Shown here one piece after another: positions 11,149 to 22,300 of a stretch of 64,000 bases of DNA. A program made the position numbers and the translations under genes. The stretch is from positions 38,534,501 to 38,598,500 of the forward strand of contig CM077593.1 of assembly GCA_039654915.1 (NCBI GenBank), given 5' to 3'. Each line of letters starts with the position of its first letter. The first letter of the stretch is position 1. This stretch comes from Aquilaria yunnanensis. Taxonomy: Eukaryota; Streptophyta; Magnoliopsida; Malvales; Thymelaeaceae. Below the pieces are notes generated by a model. The model was given only the letters and a program-made list of their open reading frames with translations, was not told where the DNA came from and made no database searches.

Positions 11149-11972
11149 AGAGGACTACTTGAGGAGAGGTCTACCGGCCTAGTATATATATATATGACTA
11201 GTACCCTCATGCTGTGTGAGCTCGCAGCCAGAGTCCTAGTAATTTTTCTTGCAGGTACATCGAAGACCCTTACTGAGAATGTTGAATTCTCACTCCCTGT
11301 TTGTTATGCAGAGCCTGGAGTAGCAGGACCGGATAATCACTGAGGATTATCACGGTAGTACCTTTTTGTCTGTAAAGGTACGGTAGTTGAGAAACTTTAA
11401 GTTTCTAGCCTGCTTAAGTGTTTAATTGGTCTGTTGGTCAGGCTGTGGTACTAACTTGCTTCTTCCTTTGGCTGCAGAGCCTAGTAGCACTTGGCACAGG
11501 ACTTGTGAGACTCGCCACTGGGACAGGAGTCCAAAGTGGGAGTTAGGGTAAAAGATCTCAGCAAAGTCTTGTATTTTGATACAGTACTTTATTTTGCCTC
11601 CAGTATTTATGTTATAAAGAGTCCTTGACTCAGGGGATTGTTCTCTGGGTGAGAGCATTAGTTACTTATGTATAAATGCTTTCACGAGCGGTGTATGTGT
11701 AGTTAATCACTCAAAGGTTGATTTTGATATGCTTTGGCATTTTGTATTTATTTATATAGAATTTTACCTAGCCGGCTAAATGTCTAAATGTTTAAATGTT
11801 TTATGGTTTTAATAAACCAAGTCAAAGCATAAGTGCATACATATTGCATTTCTAGGTTAATCAACTAGTAGCATTGGATTTAATCCACACACATAACCAG
11901 CTAGCCAATTACAATCCACCGTGAGACAAACGCTCACAGGGTATCCCGGGCAGGGGCACGGGGATCGTGTCA

Positions 11973-13781
11973 TGCATAGAGCTTGGCAAACACGAAATCA
12001 CGTATGAGCCTCGGAAGGCCATAAAAGCCCAAGCATTGGCAGATTTTATCGCCGAAATACCCACCACTGAGGAGAACCACTCAGATCCGAAAGAAGGTGA
12101 GCCAGAATGGACCTTGCATGTTGACGGAGCCTCGGGGTCCGAACACCAGGGAGCTGGAATAGTTATCAGAGGACCCGAAGGCCTAGAGGTGATGAAGGCT
12201 ATCAAGTTCAGCTTCAACGTCACCAATAATGTGGCTGAGTATGAAGCCCTCATAGCGGGATTACGCTTGGGCAGAAAGATTGGCATGAGAAACTTAAGGG
12301 CTCACAGGGATTCCCAGCTGGTAGTTCGGCAGACGGCAGGAGATTATGGGGCGAAGGACCCAATCTTGGCAAAATACCACGAGCTGGTAACAAAACTCAT
12401 CCAAGAGTTTGACGCCGTGCGGATCGAAAATGTACCCCGGCGGAATAACACTGAGGCAGATTGCTTAGCGAAGTCCAAAACATACACCGAGGTGCTAGAC
12501 CATCCAAGCATCTCCGTGCTAAGCTTAACGACCTCAGGAACAGGGTGGAAGGACCCCATAAAGAAATACCTCGCAGAGAATGAGCTTCCCGAAGACGCCG
12601 GCAATGCTACAAGACTGCGAAGACGCGCCGGAAGATTCTTCCTGATTGGTGAAGAGTTACATCGGCAAGGATATGCAAATCCGCTGCAGAGATGTGTGGG
12701 CGAAGAGGATACTGAGATGGTCCTCGAAGAAGTTCACGAAGGCATGTGCGGCTCGCACATTGGAACTGATGCCCTTGCAGCAGTGATACTCCGCCAAGGA
12801 TATTTCTGGCCTACCCTGAGAAAGGACGCAAGGCAGTTCGTCCAGAAGTGCGGTAGTTGCCAGAGACATGCAAAAATCCAGAGGATACCCTCGGAAATGG
12901 TAACGTCGGCAAACTATCCTTGGCCCTTCGTAGTCTGGGGTATAGACCTTATTGGGCCACTCCCCACAGCGCCCGGAGGCGTGAAATTCTGCGTGGTAGC
13001 AGTGGACTATTACTCAAAGTGGGTAGAGGCAGAACCACTAGCAACTATCTCGGCAAAAAAAGTGCAGAAGTTTGTATGGAAGAACATCGTATGCAGATTT
13101 GGCATACCGAGGGTACTAGTAGCTGATAATGGATCCCAGTTCATAGACAAAGGATTCCAGGAATTCATCAGCGACCTCGGAATAAAGATGCACTTCGCCC
13201 CAGTAGCTCACCCCCAAAGCAATGGGCAGGTGGAAGTATCAAACAGGACCATAAAAGATGGCCTGAAAAAGAGACTTGGGGAAGCCAAGGGGAAATGGGC
13301 AGGAGAACATCAAAGTGTATTGTGGAGCTACCGAACGACGCCACGAAGAGCCACAGGGGAAACTCCATTCTCACTCGTCTTCGGAACAGAGGCCATTATC
13401 CCAATAGAGATAGTTCAGCCTTCAATACAGGTGCAAGTATTTGATGAAGGCGGAAACGACCTCGGTCTGAGAACTAAGCTCGACCTTGTGTCCGAACACA
13501 GAGAAATAGCCGAGCTGAGAAGAAAAGCTTTCCAGCAAAGAGTGGCCGCGGCTATCAACTTAAAAGCCAGGCCAAAAGAAATCAAAAAAGGAGACCTCGT
13601 TCTCCGAAAGGCCGACTTTGCACCCCGAAGGCCATCTCACGGAGTACTTCGCGCAAATTGGGAAAGACCTTATCTGGTTCTCGCCGAAGTACGAAAAGGC
13701 GTGTACAAGCTTGGCGACGTCGAAGGCATAGAATTGAAAAACACTTGGCATTCAGACGCCTTGAAAAAATTCTACGCCTAA
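11973..13781 (+). CDS. pol: pol of Tat copy B, 3' half: archaeal-type RNase H and integrase
   Basis: Open from the target duplicate after the solo LTR to TAA 13779-13781. It is a gene fragment with no start codon of its own. The archaeal-type RNase H has four acidic positions (VDGAS, NNVAEYEAL, HRDSQL, TEADCLAK). Integrase has the HHCC finger (H..H in EVHEGMCGSHIG, C..C in KCGSCQR) and the DDE triad: D in GIDLIGP, D in VADNGSQ, E in GQVEVSN, with 35 residues between the last two. The second RNase H is the hallmark of the Tat lineage. Catalytic residues look intact, but the polyprotein is severed from RT, so this is effectively part of a pseudogene. Confidence 0.9.
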   Translation, partial: CIELGKHEITYEPRKAIKAQALADFIAEIPTTEENHSDPKEGEPEWTLHVDGASGSEHQGAGIVIRGPEGLEVMKAIKFSFNVTNNVAEYEALIAGLRLGRKIGMRNLRAHRDSQLVVRQTAGDYGAKDPILAKYHELVTKLIQEFDAVRIENVPRRNNTEADCLAKSKTYTEVLDHPSISVLSLTTSGTGWKDPIKKYLAENELPEDAGNATRLRRRAGRFFLIGEELHRQGYANPLQRCVGEEDTEMVLEEVHEGMCGSHIGTDALAAVILRQGYFWPTLRKDARQFVQKCGSCQRHAKIQRIPSEMVTSANYPWPFVVWGIDLIGPLPTAPGGVKFCVVAVDYYSKWVEAEPLATISAKKVQKFVWKNIVCRFGIPRVLVADNGSQFIDKGFQEFISDLGIKMHFAPVAHPQSNGQVEVSNRTIKDGLKKRLGEAKGKWAGEHQSVLWSYRTTPRRATGETPFSLVFGTEAIIPIEIVQPSIQVQVFDEGGNDLGLRTKLDLVSEHREIAELRRKAFQQRVAAAINLKARPKEIKKGDLVLRKADFAPRRPSHGVLRANWERPYLVLAEVRKGVYKLGDVEGIELKNTWHSDALKKFYA

Positions 13782-13870
13782 GGTTGAGCGGAGGAGATAT
13801 ATTGTACAAGAAATATTCTAAGTACAGAATTCCGCGAAGGTGCTCGCCACGAAAAAAGCAGATGTGACTT

Positions 13871-14450
13871 CCCGAAGTCCCTTGAGCCACTATGCTCGGG
13901 AAAAATGGGAAACAAGAATCTTGCAAAGGTACTCGGCATAATCAGTGCAGAGAAAATTTTCCGAACACCCTTGAGCGAACATGCTCGGGAAAAAGGGAAA
14001 GCAAGAATCTCGCAAAAGTACACGCCAAAACAAAAGCAGAGAAAATTTTCCGAATACCCTTGAGCGAACATGCTCGGGAAAAAGGGAAAGCAAGAATCTC
14101 GCAAAAGTACACGCCAAAACAAAAGCAGAGGTAATTTCCGAACACCCTTGAGCGAACGTGCTCGGGAGAAAGGGAAATGAGCAATCTCGTGAAAATTTTC
14201 CTAAGTCCCTTGAGCAAATATGCTCGGGACAATAGGAAGACAGAAAAATTTGGCTGAAGGTTTTCCGAAGTCCCTTGAGCGAACATGTTCGGGATAAAAG
14301 GGAAACAAAAAGCCTGCAAAAGACTTAGCCAAATTTTTACAAACTTTCCAGAAAGTCTCTTGAGCGAGCACACTCGGGACAAAGGAAGGTAAAAAGTTTC
14401 TTTGGTTGCAGGTTTTCCGAAAGTCTCTTGAGCAAATGTGTTCGGGACAG
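13871..14450 (+). repeat. Array of eight bulged-hairpin repeats, Tat copy B
   Basis: Eight units of the form CGAAGTCCCTTGAGC, 6 nt, GCTCGGGA, spaced about 60-90 bases, between the integrase stop and the antisense gene. TCCC(TT)GAGC pairs with GCTCGGGA, leaving a TT bulge. Two neighbouring units also share about 88 bp, a recent tandem duplication. The same array is in copies A, C and D. Confidence 0.88.
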
Positions 14451-14579
14451 TGGAAATGAAGAAACTTGCAAGAAAGGACTTAGCCAAAAGATTGTTCATT
14501 TAGAGCAAACGCTGCCTTACAAAAGAAGTGCCCAAAGAAGGAGCACAAAGGAGAAAAATAAGAGGAGCCCTAAAACAAA

Positions 14580-15221
14580 CTAGGGAGAGCCGGGCGGACG
14601 AAGACCAGGAAGCTTCAGATGCTCGGCCTTGGACCACTGCCACTGAGGTCCCTCAGGAATATTTAGGCCCTCCAGAAAAGAGAGGTCCAAATCTGGGAAC
14701 CTCTGCAGGACTTGATGCCGAGCAAGGCAGAAGCCGTCCTGAAAGGCGACCATGGCCATTTGATCAGAAGTATGTTTTTGAACGCCAAGGTCGTTGAGCT
14801 TGTCCCTCAGCTCAGCAATCTCCTCCTCCAGCTCGCTTATCCCCAGCGTCCCTCTGGACTCCTTCTTCAGAGCCTCGACCTCGGCTCGGAGAGCATTGTT
14901 CTCATCCGTCAACCTCGCCGCAAGACTGTCAGAAACAGCCTTGTCCTTGACAAGATCTCCGTTGGTGGCGAGCAGCCCCTTTACTTGGTCGCCGAGGTCG
15001 GCAATCTTCCGGGAGGAGTCCTTTTCAAGTTCTTTGCTCTTCTTCGAGAACTCCTCCTGAACGGCGGCGATTTGCTGAGAACAATCCGCTGCCAGCTGCT
15101 GGTTGCTGGCGACCACCTTCGCAAGCGAAGCCTTCGCTGCACTGAGTTCCCGCGAAGTCGCATCCTTGGAGGCAGCCTCTCTGGCCACCCGAACTCGGAG
15201 GTAACCAACGTACTCCAGCAG
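14580..15221 (-). CDS. Antisense gene of Tat copy B, exon 4 (coiled coil and conserved C-terminus)
   Basis: Last exon of the four-exon gene on the opposite strand to gag-pol. The acceptor is TAG at 15222-15224 (minus), joining ...AAQ to LLEYVGY. It is open to TAG 14580-14582. Most of it is Glu/Lys/Ala-rich with heptad character (coiled coil; about 140 residues). It ends in the block DGFCLARHQVLQRFPDLDLSF...WSKAEHLKL, which is nearly identical in all four copies although the coiled coil before it differs strongly from A and D. Confidence 0.8.
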   Translation of the reverse strand: MLEYVGYLRVRVAREAASKDATSRELSAAKASLAKVVASNQQLAADCSQQIAAVQEEFSKKSKELEKDSSRKIADLGDQVKGLLATNGDLVKDKAVSDSLAARLTDENNALRAEVEALKKESRGTLGISELEEEIAELRDKLNDLGVQKHTSDQMAMVAFQDGFCLARHQVLQRFPDLDLSFLEGLNIPEGPQWQWSKAEHLKLPGLRPPGSP

Positions 15222-15299
15222 CTACGGCAAGGCAAAAGTCCAGGTTAGTACAAGTCTAAACACTTAGAAAATTGAGGAAAAAGAGTGTAAAGACTATAC

Positions 15300-15559
15300 C
15301 TGAGCAGCATGCTCGGTGACTTTTGCGGCGAGGGTATTATCCCTCGGGTGAGCCGCCGCAATGGCCCGGAAGGAGGCGTCAGTGGTCATCCCCTTCCAAA
15401 TCTCCTTTGTCATTTTTGGACAATCGTCGGAGAACAAATTCATATCCTCCGTGATTGTCCAAAAAGGCTCCAAGGGGATCTTCCCCTCAGGGATTTTGGC
15501 ATCGCGGAGGGCCCGTTTCCTCTCATGAATGGCCCTCCAGCCAGCAGTAAGAGGCTCAT
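15300..15559 (-). CDS. Antisense gene of Tat copy B, exon 3
   Basis: 260 nt, bounded by acceptor CAG (15560-15562) and donor GTATAG (15294-15299) on the minus strand. It encodes DEPLTAGWRAIHERKRALRD...EPFWTITEDMN...AAKVTEHAAQ. Copies C and D have an exon of exactly the same length. Open in copy B. Confidence 0.8.
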
Positions 15560-15637
15560 CTGAAAGTGAGAAGAAAGTTAGGAGTAGAAGAAAAATTCAC
15601 GAAAAGCAAAGGAGCTGAACTTCGCCTGAAGGCATAC

Positions 15638-16021
15638 CTGGAGGAACCTCGGAGATAGTGTCCTCGGGATCCTCGGGCCCCTCGGTAGAAAGACCCTTAC
15701 CCTTCTGCCGATACCGCTCCTCGGCAGTAGGTACTTCTACCACTACAGTGTTTCTGGGGGCCTCGAGGTCGGGACGAGGCACCTCGGCGGAAGTAGCGGG
15801 GACCTCGGCCGGTGAAATTTCAACAAGACCAGCCTCTTCGCCAGCTTCTTCTTCCGAAAGCTCTGGCTGAGGAGGCTGGACAGCCTTCTTAGCTCGCTTC
15901 GCCGAGGGCCCCGCCCCTGTCGACTTCCTTCTTCGGGAAGCCGCCTTCTTTGTCTGCTCCCCCTTCTCCACTTGGCCAGAAAAGAGGGCCTTGTAATAGG
16001 CGGCAGCCCCATCGCCCATCT
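15638..16021 (-). CDS. Antisense gene of Tat copy B, exon 2 (basic patch)
   Basis: 384 nt, from acceptor TTTTTCAG before AGATGGGC to donor GTATGCC (minus). It starts KMGDGAAAYYKALFSGQVEKG and has SRRRKST...AKRAKKA, which looks like a bipartite nuclear localisation signal, then an acidic/proline-rich low-complexity stretch. Open; phase 1 at both ends, as in A and D. Confidence 0.8.
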
Positions 16022-16088
16022 CTGAAAAAGAGAAGAAATATCAGCGTAAGTCCGAGGAAAAAATATAGAGGGGTGGAAGATTACTCAC

Positions 16089-16403
16089 TTTCGGCAAAAG
16101 ATTCGAAAGAAGTCTCCCCCTTAAGGAGCTTGACCAGCCAGGAGTCCTTCCCGGCGATGGCGGGAGCGGGCATATTGAGGTCAGTCTCGTGCTCCTTAAC
16201 CACTTTCAGCTCCCGAAGGACTTCTTCGGTCATCAACCTCCAGTTGATAGGAAAGGGGTAAAGAGCACAAGGAGCGACCTCGGGAACCCAGTCAGCGACT
16301 GCCCGAATGCGGGCGTCGAAATCCGCGAACACGGAAGCCAACGGTGGGGTCAGCAGCATCCTCGGATCAACGACGTCTGCGTTCAGCGCTCCCTGAGCCC
16401 ATC
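16089..16403 (-). pseudogene. Antisense gene of Tat copy B, exon 1 (3' part), cut by chromovirus
   Basis: Carries the end of the PF04195-like domain (ARIRAVADW, YPFPINWRLMTEEVLRELK, GKDSWLVKLLKG) and ends at donor GTGAGTAA. The chromovirus interrupts it at 16404 after target CCATC. A further stretch lies at 27388-27540, after which the 5' end of the exon and its promoter are deleted. Confidence 0.8.
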
Positions 16404-17487
16404 TGTCGTGCCCTAAACTGCCCCTGGCCCATTTGGGCCTGATTTTTTTTTTTTTTAAACATGCAGCGGAAGTTTTCATTACACAGAAGGGGCTTTTAAA
16501 ACTCACTAAGACTTATGGGCACGAACCCCAGGATACTTATCGGTACTAGCTCGTTAAGTTCTTTAATTAAGGTTAAGTTGATGTGCTCTCAGAAACAAGC
16601 TAGTGCCTATGTGGATTTCATGTGTTCATTTTCATGGTCTTTACCGAGCTTAGCCAAGAATATGCATGGCAACTAAAACACCAACTTAAGTTTAAAAACT
16701 TATTTTCATGCATATGCTTTGCATGCTTATGCGTTTTGGAGTTCACTAGTGCACATAATCACTTAATGCCTTTAAATGCAACTAATGCTTAGGCATGTAT
16801 TAATTCACATACGTGCATTTAAATTTCTTATTAGCCAAACTTTACACAAGCATCCAATTTCATGCTTTTTCTAAGTTTACTTGCATGTTCTTTACTAAAT
16901 GAGCATACATAGCCAAACATTGCATGCTTTTAACATAGACATGGGCTTATGGGCCTTTTAGTACTTAACATGCATATGGCCCAAAATTAACCAAGAATAA
17001 AATCAAAATTTTTAAGTTCTTATTTAAGCCCAATTTCAACATGCTTCAAATTTCATGAAAACATAACCCATAAATTCATGCATGGGCCTTGGTAAGTCCA
17101 CCAAGCAATAAAAATACCCGAAAATGTCCAAGTCCATAATACAAGCCCAAAGCCAAGTTTTGGCCAAATTTTAGCTAAGTCCATAATTTGGTCACTAAAG
17201 TTAGACCAACAAAAACATGCTTAAAAGCAACCCATAAATTCACAAAGCCATGGAACACAAATTTCCACCTTAATAGACCTTGTTCCCACAATTCTAAGAC
17301 TTCAAGTCCTGCACAGAAAGTCCACATTTTTTTAGCTTGTTTACAAGCAGCTTATATACTTAGAATACTTAGAATATTTTGAGCAATACCATACACAAAT
17401 CCAACCTTAGAATACAGAAAGAGTACTCAAGACTCTTAGCTTGATCTTTCAAGCAAACCTTTACCTACAAAAGTAGAGTAGGGCGGG

Positions 17488-17503
17488 TGAGTTATAAAAC
17501 TCA
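17488..17503 (-). promoter_or_regulatory. Conserved palindrome TGAGTTATAAAACTCA
   Basis: Stem TGAGTT/AACTCA, loop ATAA. The same 16 bases are in the other chromovirus LTR (25554-25569) and in the diverged LTR at 52236-52251. The solo LTR has a stem with other bases at the same place (11275-11291). Function is not known to me; on the sense strand it includes a TATA-like TTTTATAA. Confidence 0.6.
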
Positions 17504-18667
17504 ATAAGGATTCCGTGGCATCCAATGCCTAACTTATGGCCTCCAAGGCCTAACATATGCCAAGAATGTAATGGCAAAATAATCCTTATTCCTGCAAAGG
17601 AAACATAAAGACAAAGAAAACAAAAAGATACATGCATATAGCAATAATATCATAATCGGGGGTTAGCATGCACAACAAATCAAAGAAGCACACAAACACA
17701 CGCCACTTAACACTTTGTTCACAGAAGGGCAGCAAGCATCCCTCAAGTTTTAGTTCATTAATTTCATATACTTAATGTTTTCGGAGAGCTCACTTAGCAT
17801 AGGAATTAAGGTGGCCGCCTTAACTCCTAGCCCATAATGCTTGCTTACTGAACTTAGCTCATGAGCAAAACAGAATTGCCGAAGCAATAACATAACTTAA
17901 GCCCTCTTAGCACTCCTAGGATCACATGGTTCTTTGACCATCACCTAGGGGCCCGAATACTCACATAGAAAGGCCATGGAATTATACCATGCAATAAAGT
18001 GAGTATAGGAATCCTTACCCACAACACCGAAAGCTTTATAAGCTTATTTTCCTTCGTTTTCCTTGCTTGTTGACTCTAGAAATTGTTTTCTAGCATAAGA
18101 ACCAAGATGGGCTGAATTTTATTAGTAACCATAAGATACCAAGAACACTTGGTGATTAACTCAAATAACACAAAATACCAAGAACACTTGGTGTACACTT
18201 ACAGAACCTCACAGAAGAGGTAAGGCCAATTTTCTTGTGCTTGATGTTCTTCAAGCTTCTTCTTGATTTCTTGCTTCTAATGAACTTAGAAACTCAATCA
18301 CACAAAGATTTCCTTGAGTAGAGCTTAAAACCTCCAAGAAATGGAAATGGCCAAATTTTCCTCCTTGGTTTTCTTTGAATTCTTCATCTGATTCTTGCTC
18401 TTTATGGTCTTAGAGCTTGAATTCAACCAAGAATACTTGGTTTTAATTTGAGGAATGATTATTTCTAGCTATGGACAAATATTTGGATGAGAAAAGAGTT
18501 GGAAATGTGTTTGGAATGATGAGACTTGGTATGGAAGAAAATGGAGAGAGAATGAGAGAGTTTGAGAGCAAATGGCTTTGAATGAGTGGAGTGATTATGT
18601 TTTAATGTGTGGGAAGGTAATGGCCAGCCATATGGGAAGGAAAATGAGTGTATAATGTGCTTGGAAG

Positions 18668-18981
18668 GTGGGAGACAAGATTAAAAGAGATGAAGACTAA
18701 TTGGAAGACTTTTGGGTAAGTTTGGTAGAAAAAGTCAAAAGTAGGTGAAGAAAGAATCCAAGGTAATGATTAAGGGTGGGAGGTGGATTAAAATAATAGG
18801 AAATTAATAATGTGTTTGAAATGAGTGGGAGACAAGATTTAATGGATGGAAGACTAATTGGAAGACTTTTGTGTAAGTTTGGTAGAAAAAGTCAAAAGTA
18901 GGTGAAGAAAGAATCCAAGGTAATGATTAAGGGTGGGAGGTGGATTAAAATAATAGGATTTGGAGGAAGGTGACATAAAAT
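18668..18981 (-). repeat. 157-bp tandem duplication in the chromovirus LTR
   Basis: Two copies starting GTGGGAGACAAGATT at 18668 and 18825, nearly identical. The other LTR has them at 26734 and 26891, so the duplication predates this insertion. Confidence 0.88.
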
Positions 18982-19321
18982 ATTGGGAATTGGAGGGGCA
19001 TGGCTGGCTAAGGCATCCAAAGCCATTAAAATGGCATAATTCCCCCTTTAGTCCTCCAACTTTCTAAATTTGGGCAATTGAGCCCAACCACTAAAAATCC
19101 CTTTGTTCAATTTAGTCCCTCATCTTTAAAAACCATCATTTTCATTTCTATTTCTCTTGGCCTAAGCCAAGCTTATTTTTAAGATGTTCAACACTCAATT
19201 ATGCACATGCCATATTGCCTTCTCAATTTAATTGAGCTAAATTCCCGATTAAGGAAAAATTCTTATGCTCCAAATCCATTTAACCCGGGACCTAATCACT
19301 TTGGATTGTCCGGGCATTACA

Positions 19322-19335
19322 ACACTCCCTTCCTT
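19322..19335 (-). promoter_or_regulatory. Polypurine tract of the chromovirus
   Basis: On the minus strand AGGAAGGGAGTGT directly before the 3' LTR. Primer for plus-strand DNA synthesis. The pol stop codon overlaps its upstream end. Confidence 0.8.
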
Positions 19336-22300
19336 AAGAAATTTGGTCCTCCAAATTTCCTAGAAGTTTAGGGAAGATATCAGGATAATTCTTAAGCATT
19401 TCAGCTTCAACCTCCCATGTGGCCTCCTCCTCAGAATGGTTAGTCCATTGGGCTTTTACCATCGATATCCACTTACTTCTGAGCTTCCTAGTGTCCTTTG
19501 CCAATACCCGAATTGGTTCTTCTTCATAGGTGAGATCTTGGGTGATGGGAACACTAGTGACATGTACCACTTGTTTAGGATCAAATACACACTTCTTCAA
19601 TAGGCTTACATGGAATGTGTCATGTACATGTCCCAGCTCAGGCGGTAGCTCTAACTTGTAGGCTACATTTCCTACTCTTGCGAGTATTAGGTATGGTCCT
19701 ACATACCTCGGGGCTAATTTTCCCCGTTTTCCAAACCTCATTACTCCTTTCATAGGAGATACTTTTAACCATACTTGGTCTCCTACCTGGAACTCCAGGT
19801 CTCTTCTTTTCTTGAGGTTGGCATATGATTCTTGCCTATTGTTGGCAGTTTTGATCCTTTCCTGGATTTGCTTAATCTTCCTAGTAGTTTCTCTTATGAG
19901 TTCTGGGCCAATTTCCAACTTATCACCTGGCTCATGCCAGCAGTGTGGAGTTATGCATCTTCTTCCATAGAGTGCTTCATAAGGTGCCATGCCAATCACT
20001 GAGTGATGGCTATTGTTGTATGAAAACTCCACTAAAGGCAAGTGTTTATCCCATTCTCCTTGGAAGTCAATAACACAACACCTTAACATATCCTCCAATG
20101 TCTGAATGGTTCTTTCAGTCTGTCCATCCGTTTGAGGATGGTATGCAGAACTAAACTTTAACTTAGTGCCCAAGGCATGGTGTAAGGACTTCCAGAATCT
20201 GGAAACAAATCTTGGGTCTCGATCCGAGACAATATCGTCCGGTACACCATGTAGCCTTACTATCTCCTTAACGTATAGTTGGGCTAATTTCTCCAGGGAG
20301 TCTGTAAGGTTTATGGGCAAGAAGTGGGCTGCCTTAGTCAATCTATCCACTATGACCCAGATTGTATTACACTTTCTTCGGGTCAGTGGCAAACCCACTA
20401 CAAAGTCCATGGATATGGATCCCCATTTTCTTTCTGGTATAGGTAAGCTCTGTAATTTTCCACCAGGTCTCTGGTGCTCCACTTTGACTTGTTGACAAGT
20501 CATACACTTAGCCACAGAAGCACCAATCTCTTGCTTCATATATGGCCACCAGAAATGGGATTTCAAATCCTTATACATTTTCTGAGCTCCAGGATGCATA
20601 CTCATCAAACTGGAGTGGGCTTCTTCTAGGATTTGTTGCCTGATTCCATCCTTATTTGGCACATAAATCCTATCCCGGAAATATAATATTCCAGCCTTAA
20701 AGGAAAATCCTTGATACAATTTTCCTTGTTTCTGCCCAGAGATCCTGGGAATCTCCTCATCTTGAAGCTGAGCTTCCTGAATTAGGTCTTTCCACTCAGT
20801 CCTAATAGTTAAGACCTTTACTTGGTCCATTTCCCACTTATCCCAATCTTGGGCCAACCCAGATAAACTGAGTACCTCTGCCTCGGTAGGCTCTCCAGTG
20901 GCTTTGAGTATTCCCGTGTACTTCCTACTGAGAGCATCAGCTACCACATTGGCTTTTCCGGCCGTATACTCGATGATGCACTCAAAATCTTTCAGGTACT
21001 CAAGCCATCTTCTTTGCCTCATGTTCAGGTCCTTTTGTGTAAACAGGTACCTTAGACTCTTGTGGTCTGTGAAGACTTGGAATCTGCCTCCAAGTAGGTA
21101 GTGCCTCCATTGCTTCAGAGCAAAGATCACTGCCGCTAATTCCAGATCATGAACTGGATAATTCTTCTCATGAGGCCTTAATTGTCTTGATCCATAGGCT
21201 ATTGCTTGCTTCCCTTGCATTAAGACACAGCCCAGCCCAACTCGAGAAGCATCCGTGTAAACTATATACTCCTTAGTAGGGTCTGGTAGAACCAGTATTG
21301 GGGCTGTAGTCAATCTTTCCTTAAGTTCTCGGAAGCTAGCCTCGCATTGCTCACTCCACTCAAACTTTTGGTCCTTTCTTGTCAATTGAGTGAGCGGAGC
21401 TGCTAGTACAGAAAATTTAGGCACAAATCTCCTGTAATAGCCAGCAAGTCCCAAGAAGCTTCTTACGTCCCTCACAGTCTGAGGTTGCTTCCATTCCAAG
21501 ACAGCTTTAATTTTCTCGGGATCAACAGCTAAACCATGCTCATTGATTACATGTCCGAGAAATCCAATTTCTTTAGCCCAGAATTGGCACTTACTTAATT
21601 TGCCATATAATTCATGTTCCTTTAACAGGCTTAGCACCACTCTTAGGTGCTCCTTATGGGCTTCTTCATCCTTTGAGTACACCAATATGTCATCAATAAA
21701 TACCACAACAAAGTGGTCTAAATGAGCTTTAAACACTCTTTGCATGAGGTCCATAAAAAAGGCTGGTGCATTTGTGAGCCCAAATGGCATCACTGTGTAC
21801 TCAAAGTGACCATATCTGGTCCTGAAAGCTGTCTTTGGGACATCTTCTTCCCTGACTTTCAGCTGGAAGTATCCAGATCTGAGGTCTATTTTGGAAAAGA
21901 CCTTAGCTCCCTTTAACTGATCAAATAGATCCTCGATCCTTGGGAGGGGGTACTTATTCTTAATGGTCAGTGCATTGAGCTTCCTGTAATCAATGCACAA
22001 CCTAAGGGTTCCATCTTTCTTCTTCACAAAAAGTACAGGTGCTCCCCAAGGAGATGTACTTGGCCTTATGAAACCTTTCTCAAGCAACTCATCCAGTTGC
22101 TTCTTTAGTTCCATCATTTCAGGAATAGCCATCCTGTATGGAGCAATAGATGCTGGTGCAGCTCCTGGCACTAATTTGATCTCAAACTCAACCTCTCTTG
22201 CAGGAGGGAGTCCTGGGAGATCAGTGGGGAACACTTCAGGGAATTCTCTTACTATGGGTATTTTACCCAGCTCTATTCCTACTTCTGTTCCATTTAACCC

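Larger units (their letters stand above)
9463..11972 (+). mobile_element. Solo LTR, probably of a Tekay/Del-type chromovirus
   Basis: 2510 bp, starting TGTTACGG and ending CGTGTCA, flanked by TGCAT at 9458-9462 and 11973-11977. It holds no coding region and no second LTR, so it is a solo LTR left by LTR-LTR recombination. The TGTnACGnCC start, the length and the block CTTACTGAG...CTCACTCC near 11270 resemble Del/Tekay LTRs read on the plus strand; the lineage is an inference. Inside are a palindrome cluster (10491-10617) and a triplicated motif (11044-11148). Confidence 0.85.
16404..19321 (-). repeat. 3' LTR of the chromovirus
   Basis: Read on the minus strand it begins TGTAATGCCCGGAC and ends GGGCACGACA. 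It holds hairpins (CCAAG-AAYA-CTTGG) at 18138, 18177 and 18426, a TTATAA-centred palindrome at 17488-17503, and a 157-bp tandem duplication (18668-18981). An open frame of 64 codons at 17188-17382 occurs in both LTRs but has no recognisable domain, and I do not call it a gene. Confidence 0.95.

Noticed and set aside
13871..14450. Possible CRISPR-like array
   Set aside because: Eukaryotic retrotransposon DNA; units are imperfect and the spacers are themselves similar between units and between copies.
16442..16457. T run near the LTR end as a poly(A) tail of a LINE or SINE
   Set aside because: It occurs at the same place in both LTRs of the chromovirus, about 40 bases from the edge, and the element has proper LTR borders and target duplication.
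17188..17382. 64-codon frame, identical in both chromovirus LTRs
   Set aside because: Identity follows from the young LTR pair, not from selection. No recognisable motif and unusual composition for a protein.
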